From Candidatus Berkelbacteria bacterium (lineage in GTDB: Bacteria; Patescibacteriota; UBA1384; UBA12157; JAENIV01): 9,415 bases of DNA. Positions 1 through 6,077 of the stretch are shown one piece after another. Position 1 is the first letter of the stretch. Each line of letters opens with the position of its first letter. A program made the translations under genes and the position numbers. A model generated the notes under the pieces. It saw nothing but the letters and a program-made list of their open reading frames with translations. It was not told the origin of the DNA and made no database searches. The stretch is taken from NCBI GenBank assembly GCA_016844295.1, contig JAENIV010000058.1, forward strand, positions 1 to 9,415, given 5' to 3'.

Positions 1-209
1 TGGATTTTCTCCGGCTCGGCTGCGGTGGCAATATCAATGTCATGAACCGGTCTTCTAAGATATAAGTCGCGAACGGCCCCGCCGGCAATATAGGTTTCAA
101 AACCTTTATCTTGAAGTTTTTTGACAATTTCAAAAGCCGCCGATTCTTCTGTGGTGGGTTGACGGTCCAATTTAAAATTTATAATTTGGGGCTCGTGAGA
201 CTTTTCCAT
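1..209 (-). CDS. cca: CCA-adding enzyme / poly(A) polymerase family nucleotidyltransferase, N-terminal part
   Basis: This is the first 69 codons of a class II tRNA nucleotidyltransferase, the enzyme that adds or repairs the 3' CCA of tRNAs in the cytoplasm; the rest lies beyond the left edge. The nucleotidyltransferase head is visible: YIAGGAVRD (residues 40-48, the GG..VRD nucleotide-binding signature) followed by HDIDIAT (56-62), whose Asp57 and Asp59 would be the metal-binding DxD pair. The ATG at 207-209 is the only sensible start, because the conserved fold begins about 35 residues in, as usual for the family. No Shine-Dalgarno sequence precedes it, and a possible promoter -10 box lies only six bases upstream, so the message could be leaderless. 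Two of the three tRNA genes in this window lack an encoded CCA and would depend on such an enzyme. Poly(A) polymerase, a close relative, cannot be excluded from the head domain alone. Confidence 0.9.
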   Translation of the reverse strand, partial: MEKSHEPQIINFKLDRQPTTEESAAFEIVKKLQDKGFETYIAGGAVRDLYLRRPVHDIDIATAAEPEKI

Positions 210-215
210 ACCAAT

Positions 216-244
216 ATTTTACCATATCAGAGACAAATGGTCGA
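216..244 (-). promoter_or_regulatory. possible promoter of the CCA-adding enzyme gene
   Basis: On the minus strand TCGACC (239-244, 4 of 6 to TTGACA) and TAAAAT (216-221, 5 of 6 to TATAAT) are separated by 17 bases. Transcription would start at or next to the ATG at 209, giving a leaderless mRNA, which fits the missing ribosome binding site. This is a by-eye match in AT-rich DNA. Confidence 0.35.
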
Positions 245-270
245 GATAAAATCACAATTGTTGTATAAAC

Positions 271-308
271 TACTCTGCATCAAGCCGCAGGGTATTCAAC
301 CTCTTGAA
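271..308. repeat. two adjacent small hairpins, possible repeat or mobile-element end
   Basis: TACTCTGC (271-278) can pair over eight positions with GCAGGGTA (287-294), one of them a T-G wobble, around the loop ATCAAGCC. Immediately after it TTCAA (295-299) pairs with TTGAA (304-308) around CCTC. The pair sits between the CCA-enzyme gene and the foreign-looking SIS fragment. A palindromic repeat or transposon end of the REP or IS200/IS605 type is one explanation, but no second copy exists in this window and no transposase is present. Confidence 0.35.
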
Positions 309-339
309 AATAGAACCAGGTAATATACTTTTATTTGGG

Positions 340-560
340 AAATCTTCGGACTCCGCGAAAGAAGGTGACGAATCACCACAATTTCACACGCGCGTGTTTC
401 TTAGGCTCCCAAGCCCTAAACGGCGCCGCTGTGGAGTCCCACCTCAAACTTCAGGAGATGACGGACGGAACAGTCATTTGCCTGGCTGATACTTTTCTTG
501 GCATCCGCCACGGACCGCGGGCGGCCATCCGCGATGACACTTTGGTTATCTATTTCGTTT
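340..560 (+). pseudogene. remnant of an AgaS-like SIS-domain sugar-phosphate isomerase gene
   Basis: The + strand frame here, closing with TGA at 560-562, encodes a stretch that reads like the second SIS (sugar isomerase) domain of AgaS/GlmS-type ketose-aldose isomerases. FLGSQALNG is the phosphosugar-binding loop, ESHLKLQEMTDG is the helix with the conserved Glu, and FLGIRHGP carries the conserved His-Gly-Pro motif before DDTLVIYFV. Family members are roughly 340-390 residues long; only about 60 are present, with neither the N-terminal domain nor the C-terminal end. There is no credible start codon or ribosome binding site, so this is a dead fragment. By hand count 74 of the 120 bases in 421-540 are G or C, far richer than the flanking genes, suggesting foreign origin. 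It is the only gene-like stretch on the + strand and ends where the opposing flavin reductase gene is cut short. The left boundary is approximate. Confidence 0.75.
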
Positions 561-939
561 GATCAATAAGTTTACACTCAAAACAAGCTAACGAATCTTC
601 GATTATTGGTGTAGAAACTTTTTTAGCCGGTAATATTTTAAAATTAGTTTGAGGTAATTTATCAATTTTCCAACCAGAATTCGCCCCGCAAAACAAAGTG
701 TCTTTGGCTTGAGAAAACGAAGGAATACATACTGTAAATTCTTTTGTATCTAAAATAGATTTATGGGAATAATGTTTTTTATAAACTCCGATTGCCCATG
801 TATTGGGCGAGGAACTGCCAAGCATGGCCCACCCCAAAGGCGTCACATCAACTTTTCCTTCTTTCGATTTTGTAACGACATTGATAACAATTTCCGGATG
901 GCGAAACCGTAATGCCATCTCGATTGAAATTTCTTTCAT
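550..939 (-). CDS. flavin reductase-like (flavoredoxin family) protein, C-terminally truncated
   Basis: This 129-residue protein resembles the FMN-binding split-barrel flavin reductase / flavoredoxin family, cytoplasmic proteins that bind FMN or pass electrons through it. Supporting segments are the opening strand with PEIVINVVTKSKEG (residues 15-28), the VTPLGWAMLGSSSP loop (32-45) that normally contacts FMN, the HKSILDTKEFTVCIP segment (59-73) and FECKLID (120-126). Relatives are usually 160-190 residues and continue after the ECKL strand with a GDHTIFVGEV-like strand. Here a stop follows three residues after that point, so about 40-50 residues are missing. The truncation coincides with the end of the SIS remnant on the other strand. 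The start at 939 has a weak upstream AGAG. It lies 16 bases after the glycosidase-like gene and is probably the last gene of the operon. It may be non-functional. Confidence 0.75.
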   Translation of the reverse strand: MKEISIEMALRFRHPEIVINVVTKSKEGKVDVTPLGWAMLGSSSPNTWAIGVYKKHYSHKSILDTKEFTVCIPSFSQAKDTLFCGANSGWKIDKLPQTNFKILPAKKVSTPIIEDSLACFECKLIDQTK

Positions 940-955
940 ATTTACTCTTTAATAT

Positions 956-1948
956 TTATTTAGTAAAAGACTGATTTAATACGCCCCAAAGATAATTAGT
1001 ATAGGGTACCATTTCTTCTTTGAAATACCACCAAAACACTCCCTTAACATAGCGCGGATGAGAAATCTGCATTGGGTAAAACTCATTTACCAAAGTGGCT
1101 TTTTGGGCATCGGTGCCACCATTCATTCCTATTTCGCCAAATCCAAGTTTGGCATTAGGAAAAATATTGCCTATTTTGGTAAATTCCACATTCCAGACTG
1201 GTTTAATCTCCGGACAATTTTCCGGGTAATAACTAAATAACACATAATCTGTCCCTTGTTTCATTTTATCAGGCACATAGGTATTAGCCCATGAATACAT
1301 TTCATTAATTGGATAAGTTGGACAATCCGCACCTTCATTAAAATGCAAAGTTAAAGCAGTTGTTTTACCCGCACCTTTGACAATATCGTAGGCGGCAGAG
1401 ATTTTGGCTGAGACATCTGTTGCCGAACCCAACCATTCGCCATTAACTTCATTGCCGACCTCCCAAATATCAATTTTACTACCGAAAGCACTTAGATATT
1501 CCGTAAAACGGGCTTTATATTGATCTAGGGTATAATTTTTCATTCCATCTGAATCAACCGGTTGCCCCATGGTATAGGCAACTGTTCTTATTTGATCAAC
1601 CGCCGTTTGGTAATCAGCTGGACGCATCCCCGGGTCAAAAACAATTCTCACCGTCGGTTTTTTAGAAAGTTTACTCAAAGCGGTCACAGTGTTAGAAATA
1701 CCACTTGTGTCATCCACTGTCACACCATAAATTGGACTTGGCACACCGCCACTCGTGGTAGTAGGAGAAAATGTGGGCGTTGTGGCTGCCGTAACTGTCA
1801 AAGTCGGTGATGGCGATGATTTTTGCTTGCCATGCCCCCAACCCCCTCTCGCTGCTTCAGAATATGGGCTATAAAAATACATCACAATCCCGAAAGCAAT
1901 CAGAACAGCCCCCAAGATGATTAATAGAATTTTTATTCTTTTTTTCAT
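956..1948 (-). CDS. membrane-anchored glycoside hydrolase-like TIM-barrel protein (GH-A clan type)
   Basis: A 330-residue protein with a basic N-terminus and a hydrophobic segment (about residues 5-26), likely an uncleaved anchor, then a Ser/Thr/Pro-rich linker (44-72), then a domain that reads as a clan GH-A (beta/alpha)8 barrel facing outside. IWEVGNEVNGEW (161-172) holds the Asn-Glu pair typical of the strand-4 acid/base (Glu167). FSYYPEN lies around 238-244. GFGEIGMN (269-276) offers Glu272 as the strand-7 nucleophile, and VFWWYFKEE (304-312) resembles strand 8 with its Trp. The barrel is somewhat short and I cannot name a GH family; substrate is unknown, with cell-surface or host polysaccharide plausible. 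An ATG twelve bases further upstream is in frame, but it overlaps the ribosome binding site at 1953-1958, so 1948 is preferred. It follows the hydrolase gene by 17 bases. Confidence 0.72.
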   Translation of the reverse strand: MKKRIKILLIILGAVLIAFGIVMYFYSPYSEAARGGWGHGKQKSSPSPTLTVTAATTPTFSPTTTSGGVPSPIYGVTVDDTSGISNTVTALSKLSKKPTVRIVFDPGMRPADYQTAVDQIRTVAYTMGQPVDSDGMKNYTLDQYKARFTEYLSAFGSKIDIWEVGNEVNGEWLGSATDVSAKISAAYDIVKGAGKTTALTLHFNEGADCPTYPINEMYSWANTYVPDKMKQGTDYVLFSYYPENCPEIKPVWNVEFTKIGNIFPNAKLGFGEIGMNGGTDAQKATLVNEFYPMQISHPRYVKGVFWWYFKEEMVPYTNYLWGVLNQSFTK

Positions 1949-1952
1949 ATTT

Positions 1953-1958
1953 CCCTCC
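1953..1958 (-). promoter_or_regulatory. ribosome binding site that fixes the glycosidase-like start
   Basis: GGAGGG on the minus strand lies four bases before the ATG at 1948. It overlaps the alternative upstream ATG at 1960, which therefore is unlikely to be the start. Confidence 0.7.
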
Positions 1959-1965
1959 ATTTTTA

Positions 1966-2493
1966 TTATATCATTAATCCTTTTAACAACTCCAAATCAA
2001 TATTATGAAAATGCGTGCCACCAGGAATTTGATGTAATTGCACCTTTAAAGCTGCGGCTAACTTTTGACCATGTTCTAAGGGAACGATAGAATCATCAAT
2101 TTCATTTAAAACTATTGTATTTTGACAATTTTTTCTAATTTTTTCCCAATCAAATCCGTTTTCAAAAAAATTAGCAATTGGTGTAAATTTCATTGGCTCA
2201 AACGGTGTGGCAATTAGAATAGCCTGACTTATAGGCTCAGAGGTTTGTTCAAGGTAATTTAATATTGCCACCCCGCCTAAAGAATGGCCGATTAAAATCC
2301 AAGTTTTGTCAGGCTTAAGATCTTTAATAACTTTTAGCCATTCTTCTTTTTGGGGAAAGTAATCCCCGGGCATCTTGGGAGTAAAAACTCGAAAGCCCAT
2401 TTCTTCAAACATTTTTTTGGCTTTAGGAATCCAATATAAATTTGGGTCTCCCTCCCATCCATGTAGAATCAAAATATTTTTAGGCATTTGCAT
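1966..2493 (-). CDS. RBBP9/YdeN-type alpha/beta serine hydrolase
   Basis: This 175-residue cytoplasmic protein matches the small serine hydrolase family of RBBP9 and YdeN. ILILHGWEGDPNLYWIP near the N-terminus is the oxyanion-side HGW motif. IGHSLGG carries the nucleophile Ser71, NEIDDSIVP offers the acid (Asp134 most likely), and GGTHF supplies His161. Size and motif order are standard, so it should be catalytically competent, but substrates of these esterases are mostly unknown. The open frame extends upstream of 2493 only through a weak TTG. Start candidates are the ATG at 2493 or that at 2487. Both overlap the end of the upstream membrane-protein gene (stop at 2480) and have no ribosome binding site, so translation is probably coupled to that gene. 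Confidence 0.85.
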   Translation of the reverse strand: MQMPKNILILHGWEGDPNLYWIPKAKKMFEEMGFRVFTPKMPGDYFPQKEEWLKVIKDLKPDKTWILIGHSLGGVAILNYLEQTSEPISQAILIATPFEPMKFTPIANFFENGFDWEKIRKNCQNTIVLNEIDDSIVPLEHGQKLAAALKVQLHQIPGGTHFHNIDLELLKGLMI

Positions 2494-2746
2494 TTTTTTG
2501 AGTTTCTGAAGCCGCAATGTCTTTTTTAGCAATTTTTTTCCAGGCGATAACTAGAGTGCCGATCACGAATAAAACCATGGCAATCGCTGAAAGAATGTCT
2601 GTCTTAATGCCTTCAGTCAAATTCGGTAATAATAGGATAAAGGCAATCGCATAAATAAAATAGCCCAAGCCTATCTTAACCTGACGCGTAAATAAACAAT
2701 ATACCGCCCCCAAAAGAGCAATAATTGCTAAAAATGATTGATACAT
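2480..2746 (-). CDS. small membrane protein with three predicted helices, unknown function
   Basis: An 88-residue protein made almost entirely of hydrophobic segments at about residues 3-19, 26-40 and 51-69, ending in a polar, Lys-rich tail (70-88) probably in the cytoplasm. I do not recognise a family. The first helix pair is joined by a short basic turn (TRQVK) and the second by PNLTEGIKTD. A clear ribosome binding site supports its start, and its end overlaps the hydrolase start, so it is a genuine translated member of the operon. The position between a YpmS-like anchored protein and a hydrolase, downstream of murJ, only suggests an envelope location. Confidence 0.75.
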   Translation of the reverse strand: MYQSFLAIIALLGAVYCLFTRQVKIGLGYFIYAIAFILLLPNLTEGIKTDILSAIAMVLFVIGTLVIAWKKIAKKDIAASETQKNANA

Positions 2747-2750
2747 AATT

Positions 2751-2755
2751 CTCCT
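2751..2755 (-). promoter_or_regulatory. ribosome binding site of the three-helix membrane protein
   Basis: AGGAG on the minus strand is four bases before the ATG at 2746. It is one of the few clear Shine-Dalgarno sequences in this operon and supports this small gene as real. Confidence 0.7.
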
Positions 2756-2757
2756 AT

Positions 2758-3375
2758 CTATTTAAGTTGTCCAATAATTTCCAATTCGTCAGCATGAAGT
2801 TTAGTTTCTTTAGCTTGATACTGTTGATAAATTGACGCGAAATTTGCATCCAATAGTTTGTTAATAGACTTTTCAATTTCGTTGTTTAGCAATCCAGGTA
2901 AAGATAATTTGCCAGCGTTAATTTTTTGGATTTCCAATTTGATTTTTCCATCTTGGATTATAGGAACGGCGGTAATTTCAATATCAGATTTTAGGGGTTT
3001 GATTAACTTTCCAAATATTTTAATATCAGTCTCATAAATTTTCGCTTGCATTTGATCAATTTCCAAAATGCTTGTTTTAATACCAGGTGATACGATGCTT
3101 GAAAATTCTTCCGAAGTAATGACCATATCAAGTTGTGGATTTGTAAGGTTCTTGGAATTAAGTTTTTTAGATAGACTGTTTTTTATTGATTCTGTTAGAT
3201 TAAATTGTGGAAATGTAACATTAATTTGTTTTACTTGGTAAACAATATAAATTGTTCCTAATGTGGCAATTATCAGTAAAATGCCGAAAAAGATAATCAT
3301 CGTCTGGAAAGTGCAACAACTATGCCGAGCGGTCCTCTTATCTAACTCGCTATAAAATTCATCTTCCTGGCTCAT
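2758..3375 (-). CDS. single-pass membrane-anchored protein with a YpmS/DUF2140-like (or DUF2993-like) external domain
   Basis: A 205-residue protein with a short polar, Cys-containing N-terminus, one transmembrane helix (about residues 24-46) and a roughly 155-residue domain expected outside the membrane. That domain has features of the YpmS/DUF2140 or DUF2993 lipid-binding-like families. These are a TSEEFSSIVSP segment (helix with the start of a beta sheet), KIFGKLIKPLKSDIEITAVP, and the run GKIKLEIQKINAGKLSLPG followed by a helix with LLNNEIEKSINKLL. The assignment rests on overall pattern, not on catalytic residues. The start at 3375 is chosen because it begins 17 bases inside the end of murJ in another frame and gives an anchor near the N-terminus. 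The open frame continues further into murJ, but that part has a nonsense-like composition. No clear ribosome binding site is present, so translation is probably coupled to murJ. Confidence 0.7.
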   Translation of the reverse strand: MSQEDEFYSELDKRTARHSCCTFQTMIIFFGILLIIATLGTIYIVYQVKQINVTFPQFNLTESIKNSLSKKLNSKNLTNPQLDMVITSEEFSSIVSPGIKTSILEIDQMQAKIYETDIKIFGKLIKPLKSDIEITAVPIIQDGKIKLEIQKINAGKLSLPGLLNNEIEKSINKLLDANFASIYQQYQAKETKLHADELEIIGQLK

Positions 3376-4903
3376 TCGTTTGTTCAGCAAGAGACCTCCC
3401 TGTGAGTTTGGCAAAAATAACTTTAACCGAAGCAATTTCTTCGCAACCAAATATCCAGGCCAAGAGGATATAAATAAGCCCACCCCCGATTGTTGCGCCT
3501 AAAGTCTGTAAAAATACTCCCCAGAATCTTCGCATGTCGACAAATATTGCTAAAATAAGTTTCAGTTCTTGGATCGCCACTGCCATTATAACCGTGGCTA
3601 TGATTATTTTTATTAAAAATATTATAATTTTTCCTTCAGTAATTTTAATTTTTGTCCGTAAAATAAGATATAGAAGGACCGCATTTATAAATGACCCGAT
3701 TGAATAAGCCAATGCTAATCCGGTGATACCCATTGATGCAGATAAAAATTTCCCTGCAACGATTGAAACTATAACCGTAATAATTGTAATTACCATAGGA
3801 GTCTTGGTATTATGTAAAGCGTAAAAAGCCCGTGCGAAAAGCGGAATAATACTAGTAAATACCAAGGCGATGGCAAAATAACCTAAAGTATTGGCCGTAT
3901 CGATCGTTTGTTGCCATCCAAAAAATCCGGATCCTAATATTAATCTAACAATCTGGGCCCGCAAGAGAATTACTCCAAAAACAATTGGAACCATAAAAAA
4001 TAAAATTGACCTGAGAGTTTTATTGAGAAAATAATCAAAACTTTCATAATCTTTTTGGGCATATTTTTCAGCCAGTGTCGGGAAAATTGCCATGGCAAAC
4101 GACGTCCCAAAAACAACCATGGGCATAGTCTGGATATTGTCTGCCAAATTGTAGATTGCTACCGCCGACCCACTTAAAGAAGACGCAATCCCCGTAAAGA
4201 CTAATAAAAGTATTTGGTTTGCCCCCAAACCAATAGCTCTTGGAACCATTAAAATTCCGATCCGTCTAACATATGCGTTCTTCCAATCTAGCAAGGCCTG
4301 CCATCGCCAACCAAGTTTAATTACTACCGGAATCTGAATGAGCATATGTAAAAATGCGCCCGCGACCACGGCCAAGGATACTCCAACAACTCCTATCCGA
4401 TCACTTAAAAATAGAGTCCCTAATATAATTGATACGTTATAAATTAATGGGGCAAAAGAATAGACAACAAAACGCTTGGACGAATTTAGAACAGCTCCAA
4501 ATATATATGAAAAACCGAAAAATATTGGCGAAGCGAGCATTATACGAGCCAATTTTACCGTTACGAGTATTGCGCAGGCAATAATTAATAATATAATTGC
4601 CGTATTTATAACTGAATTAGCCACTTCCCAAGCTTCTTTATCCTTTTTATGGGCTAATAAAGACGAAAATATTGGGATAAAAGCCGAAGAGATTGCTCCG
4701 AGAACCAGAACATTAAATATTAAATCTGGAATTCGAAAAGCGGCGTAATAGACCGATAAAATATCTGTGGGAATTTTTTGGGATAAATAATGATCTCTGA
4801 CAACTCCAAGGACATTAGACAAAAACAAGGTCACGATGAGTATGAGCGAGGCAGCCCTGAACGAGTTTTTGCTACCAAAAAAATTGCCTAAAAATCTTTT
4901 CAT
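3359..4903 (-). CDS. murJ: lipid II flippase MurJ (MviN family), shortened between helices 3 and 4
   Basis: A 514-residue polytopic membrane protein of the MurJ/MviN branch of the MOP exporter superfamily, which moves the peptidoglycan precursor lipid II across the membrane. Diagnostic segments are SNVLGVVRDHYLSQ (29-42), FRIPDLIFNVLVLGAISSAFIP (56-77), the helix 4 region ending GAVLNSSKRF (136-145) with FAPLIYN, and NLADNIQTMPMVVFGTSFAMAIFP in the second half. Arg36 of the first motif is kept, but several charged cavity residues known from E. coli MurJ are replaced by neutral ones (Asn30, Asn64, Leu68 and the Asn of LADNIQ), which I believe is usual for CPR-type MurJ. Helix 3 (about 98-113) runs directly into VTVKLARIMLASPIFFG, so the usual joining stretch with an APGF-like motif is missing. 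The AGGA before the start is only two bases from the ATG. The end overlaps the next gene. Confidence 0.93.
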   Translation of the reverse strand: MKRFLGNFFGSKNSFRAASLILIVTLFLSNVLGVVRDHYLSQKIPTDILSVYYAAFRIPDLIFNVLVLGAISSAFIPIFSSLLAHKKDKEAWEVANSVINTAIILLIIACAILVTVKLARIMLASPIFFGFSYIFGAVLNSSKRFVVYSFAPLIYNVSIILGTLFLSDRIGVVGVSLAVVAGAFLHMLIQIPVVIKLGWRWQALLDWKNAYVRRIGILMVPRAIGLGANQILLLVFTGIASSLSGSAVAIYNLADNIQTMPMVVFGTSFAMAIFPTLAEKYAQKDYESFDYFLNKTLRSILFFMVPIVFGVILLRAQIVRLILGSGFFGWQQTIDTANTLGYFAIALVFTSIIPLFARAFYALHNTKTPMVITIITVIVSIVAGKFLSASMGITGLALAYSIGSFINAVLLYLILRTKIKITEGKIIIFLIKIIIATVIMAVAIQELKLILAIFVDMRRFWGVFLQTLGATIGGGLIYILLAWIFGCEEIASVKVIFAKLTGRSLAEQTNEPGR

Positions 4904-4917
4904 AGTCCTATTCTACG

Positions 4918-4954
4918 AGCCCTAGGCGAGGAAAACAAGGCTCTCTCGGGGGCT
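4918..4954. repeat. imperfect hairpin in the leader upstream of murJ
   Basis: AGCCC (4918-4922) pairs with GGGCT (4950-4954), and inside it CGAG (4927-4930) pairs with CTCG (4945-4948). A competing stem is GAGCC (4917-4921) with GGCTC (4939-4943). Read on the + strand it is followed by TTTTATTGTATTT and looks like an intrinsic terminator, but no + strand gene needs one. On the minus strand it lies in the 98-base gap between the cohesin-like gene and murJ, 14 bases before the murJ ATG, and could influence murJ translation. Confidence 0.35.
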
Positions 4955-5001
4955 TTTATTGTATTTATAAAAATTGATTTTTTCAACCCAGGGTCCCAAA
5001 A

Positions 5002-6021
5002 CTAAATTAGATCATCATCGTCTGAATCTTTTTTATCTGTCTTAAAACCACCCTTTTTTTGTTTGAGCCACCACCAGATAAAATACGCTATCGCGGTCAA
5101 AAGAATCGGAATACCAATAAAGAGGATTAAGGCCATTGTTTTAGAAATTCCGATCCCGGCGATTTCAATCTCGGGTGCCGGGGTTGGTTCTGATGTTTCA
5201 ATTATTAAAGGTGTCGGGGTAATAGAAATGTTGGGGCCAGGAGTGACTAAGGCAATCGCCGTTGGGGGCGGATTATTTCCCTCAGATGAACTGACCGGAC
5301 CTGGAGTTATTGATTCCTGGGGAGTCGGATTTTGGGTAGGGACTTGAGTTGGCTCAGGGGTCTCTTCGGGTGGAAAGTAAGTACTCGTCGGCGTAGGCAC
5401 GGCTGTCGGAGAAATTATGGTTAGATTAGAACGTGAAGCCGAAGAAAGTATATCGACTGGGCCGCCACCACCCGGAGGATTAATAATGACGTCACAATCA
5501 CCAGACAAACCGGGGGTAAAATCAAAATTAAATTCATTTACTCCCGCTGATTTAGTAAGAAATTTCGCCGTCGCGATTCTTGTGCCTGCGCTTAAATCAT
5601 TTACCTGGCTCCCGCTGTTTTGTAAAACAAAAGTAACCTTCCCTGATCCCTGATCAACATTATTTTCTAAAATTGAAAAATCTCCGATCGACTGGGGTTT
5701 TATTTGAATTCCATCGATTCCGGAATCTTGATCAATAGAATCAAGCAGGGCGGAATTATAATTTAATGACCTAACGGCAATTGTGTCGACTGAAGCATTC
5801 GAATTCACAAAGATATCGACATCAACAATTTGGCCAACATCAACCATCGGGGGGTTTATTAGATACATCGAGGCGCTTTCCCCTTCAGCTTTGGGTGACA
5901 TTTTACCAGTTAAAGCCGCCCTGATAAATACACCGATGCTTAATAGAACCATTAAAGATATTAAAAGATAAGTGACTTTCAACCTATTTGGTAACCTTTT
6001 AAAACGGCGCAAATACGCCAT
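5002..6021 (-). CDS. surface-anchored cohesin-like domain protein
   Basis: A 339-residue protein with a basic N-terminus and a transmembrane segment (about 16-36). A beta-rich domain follows (50-203), then a Pro/Thr/Ser linker (204-285), a second hydrophobic helix (296-318) and an acidic tail with four consecutive Asp. The beta domain reads like a cohesin or related carbohydrate-binding fold: ASMYLINPPMVDVGQIVDVDIFVNS at its start (given here as residues 50-74), a LNYNSALLD strand (87-94), then TRIATAKFLTKSAGVNEF (147-164). In cellulosomes cohesins bind dockerins; free-living CPR versions are usually of unknown partner. Either the first helix is cleaved as a signal peptide and the protein is C-anchored, or both helices hold it. 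A strong ribosome binding site (6026-6031) fixes the start. It follows ftsH by 56 bases and precedes murJ by 98. Confidence 0.75.
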   Translation of the reverse strand: MAYLRRFKRLPNRLKVTYLLISLMVLLSIGVFIRAALTGKMSPKAEGESASMYLINPPMVDVGQIVDVDIFVNSNASVDTIAVRSLNYNSALLDSIDQDSGIDGIQIKPQSIGDFSILENNVDQGSGKVTFVLQNSGSQVNDLSAGTRIATAKFLTKSAGVNEFNFDFTPGLSGDCDVIINPPGGGGPVDILSSASRSNLTIISPTAVPTPTSTYFPPEETPEPTQVPTQNPTPQESITPGPVSSSEGNNPPPTAIALVTPGPNISITPTPLIIETSEPTPAPEIEIAGIGISKTMALILFIGIPILLTAIAYFIWWWLKQKKGGFKTDKKDSDDDDLI

Positions 6022-6025
6022 ATCC

Positions 6026-6031
6026 CCTCCT
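6026..6031 (-). promoter_or_regulatory. strong ribosome binding site of the cohesin-like protein
   Basis: AGGAGG on the minus strand, extended by two more G, lies four bases before the ATG at 6021. It is the best Shine-Dalgarno match in the window, suggesting high expression of the surface protein. Confidence 0.75.
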
Positions 6032-6077
6032 TTTCAAATTAGGGCCAAAAATAATATCTTACAAACTTAAAATATTC

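Noticed and set aside
304..489. Second + strand frame over the SIS fragment
   Set aside because: The SIS motifs lie in a different frame; this one is low-complexity shadow.
250..549. RNase P RNA or tmRNA in the gene-poor stretch
   Set aside because: No conserved core sequences of either were found on either strand; the GC-rich part is explained by the SIS coding remnant.
1965..1970. Perfect TATAAT upstream of the glycosidase-like gene
   Set aside because: No acceptable -35 box at 16-18 bases; it overlaps the stop of the preceding operon gene in AT-rich DNA, so chance is likely.
3376..3483. Longer start for the YpmS-like protein
   Set aside because: The extension lies within the murJ coding region, lacks a ribosome binding site, and would put 60 odd residues before the membrane anchor.
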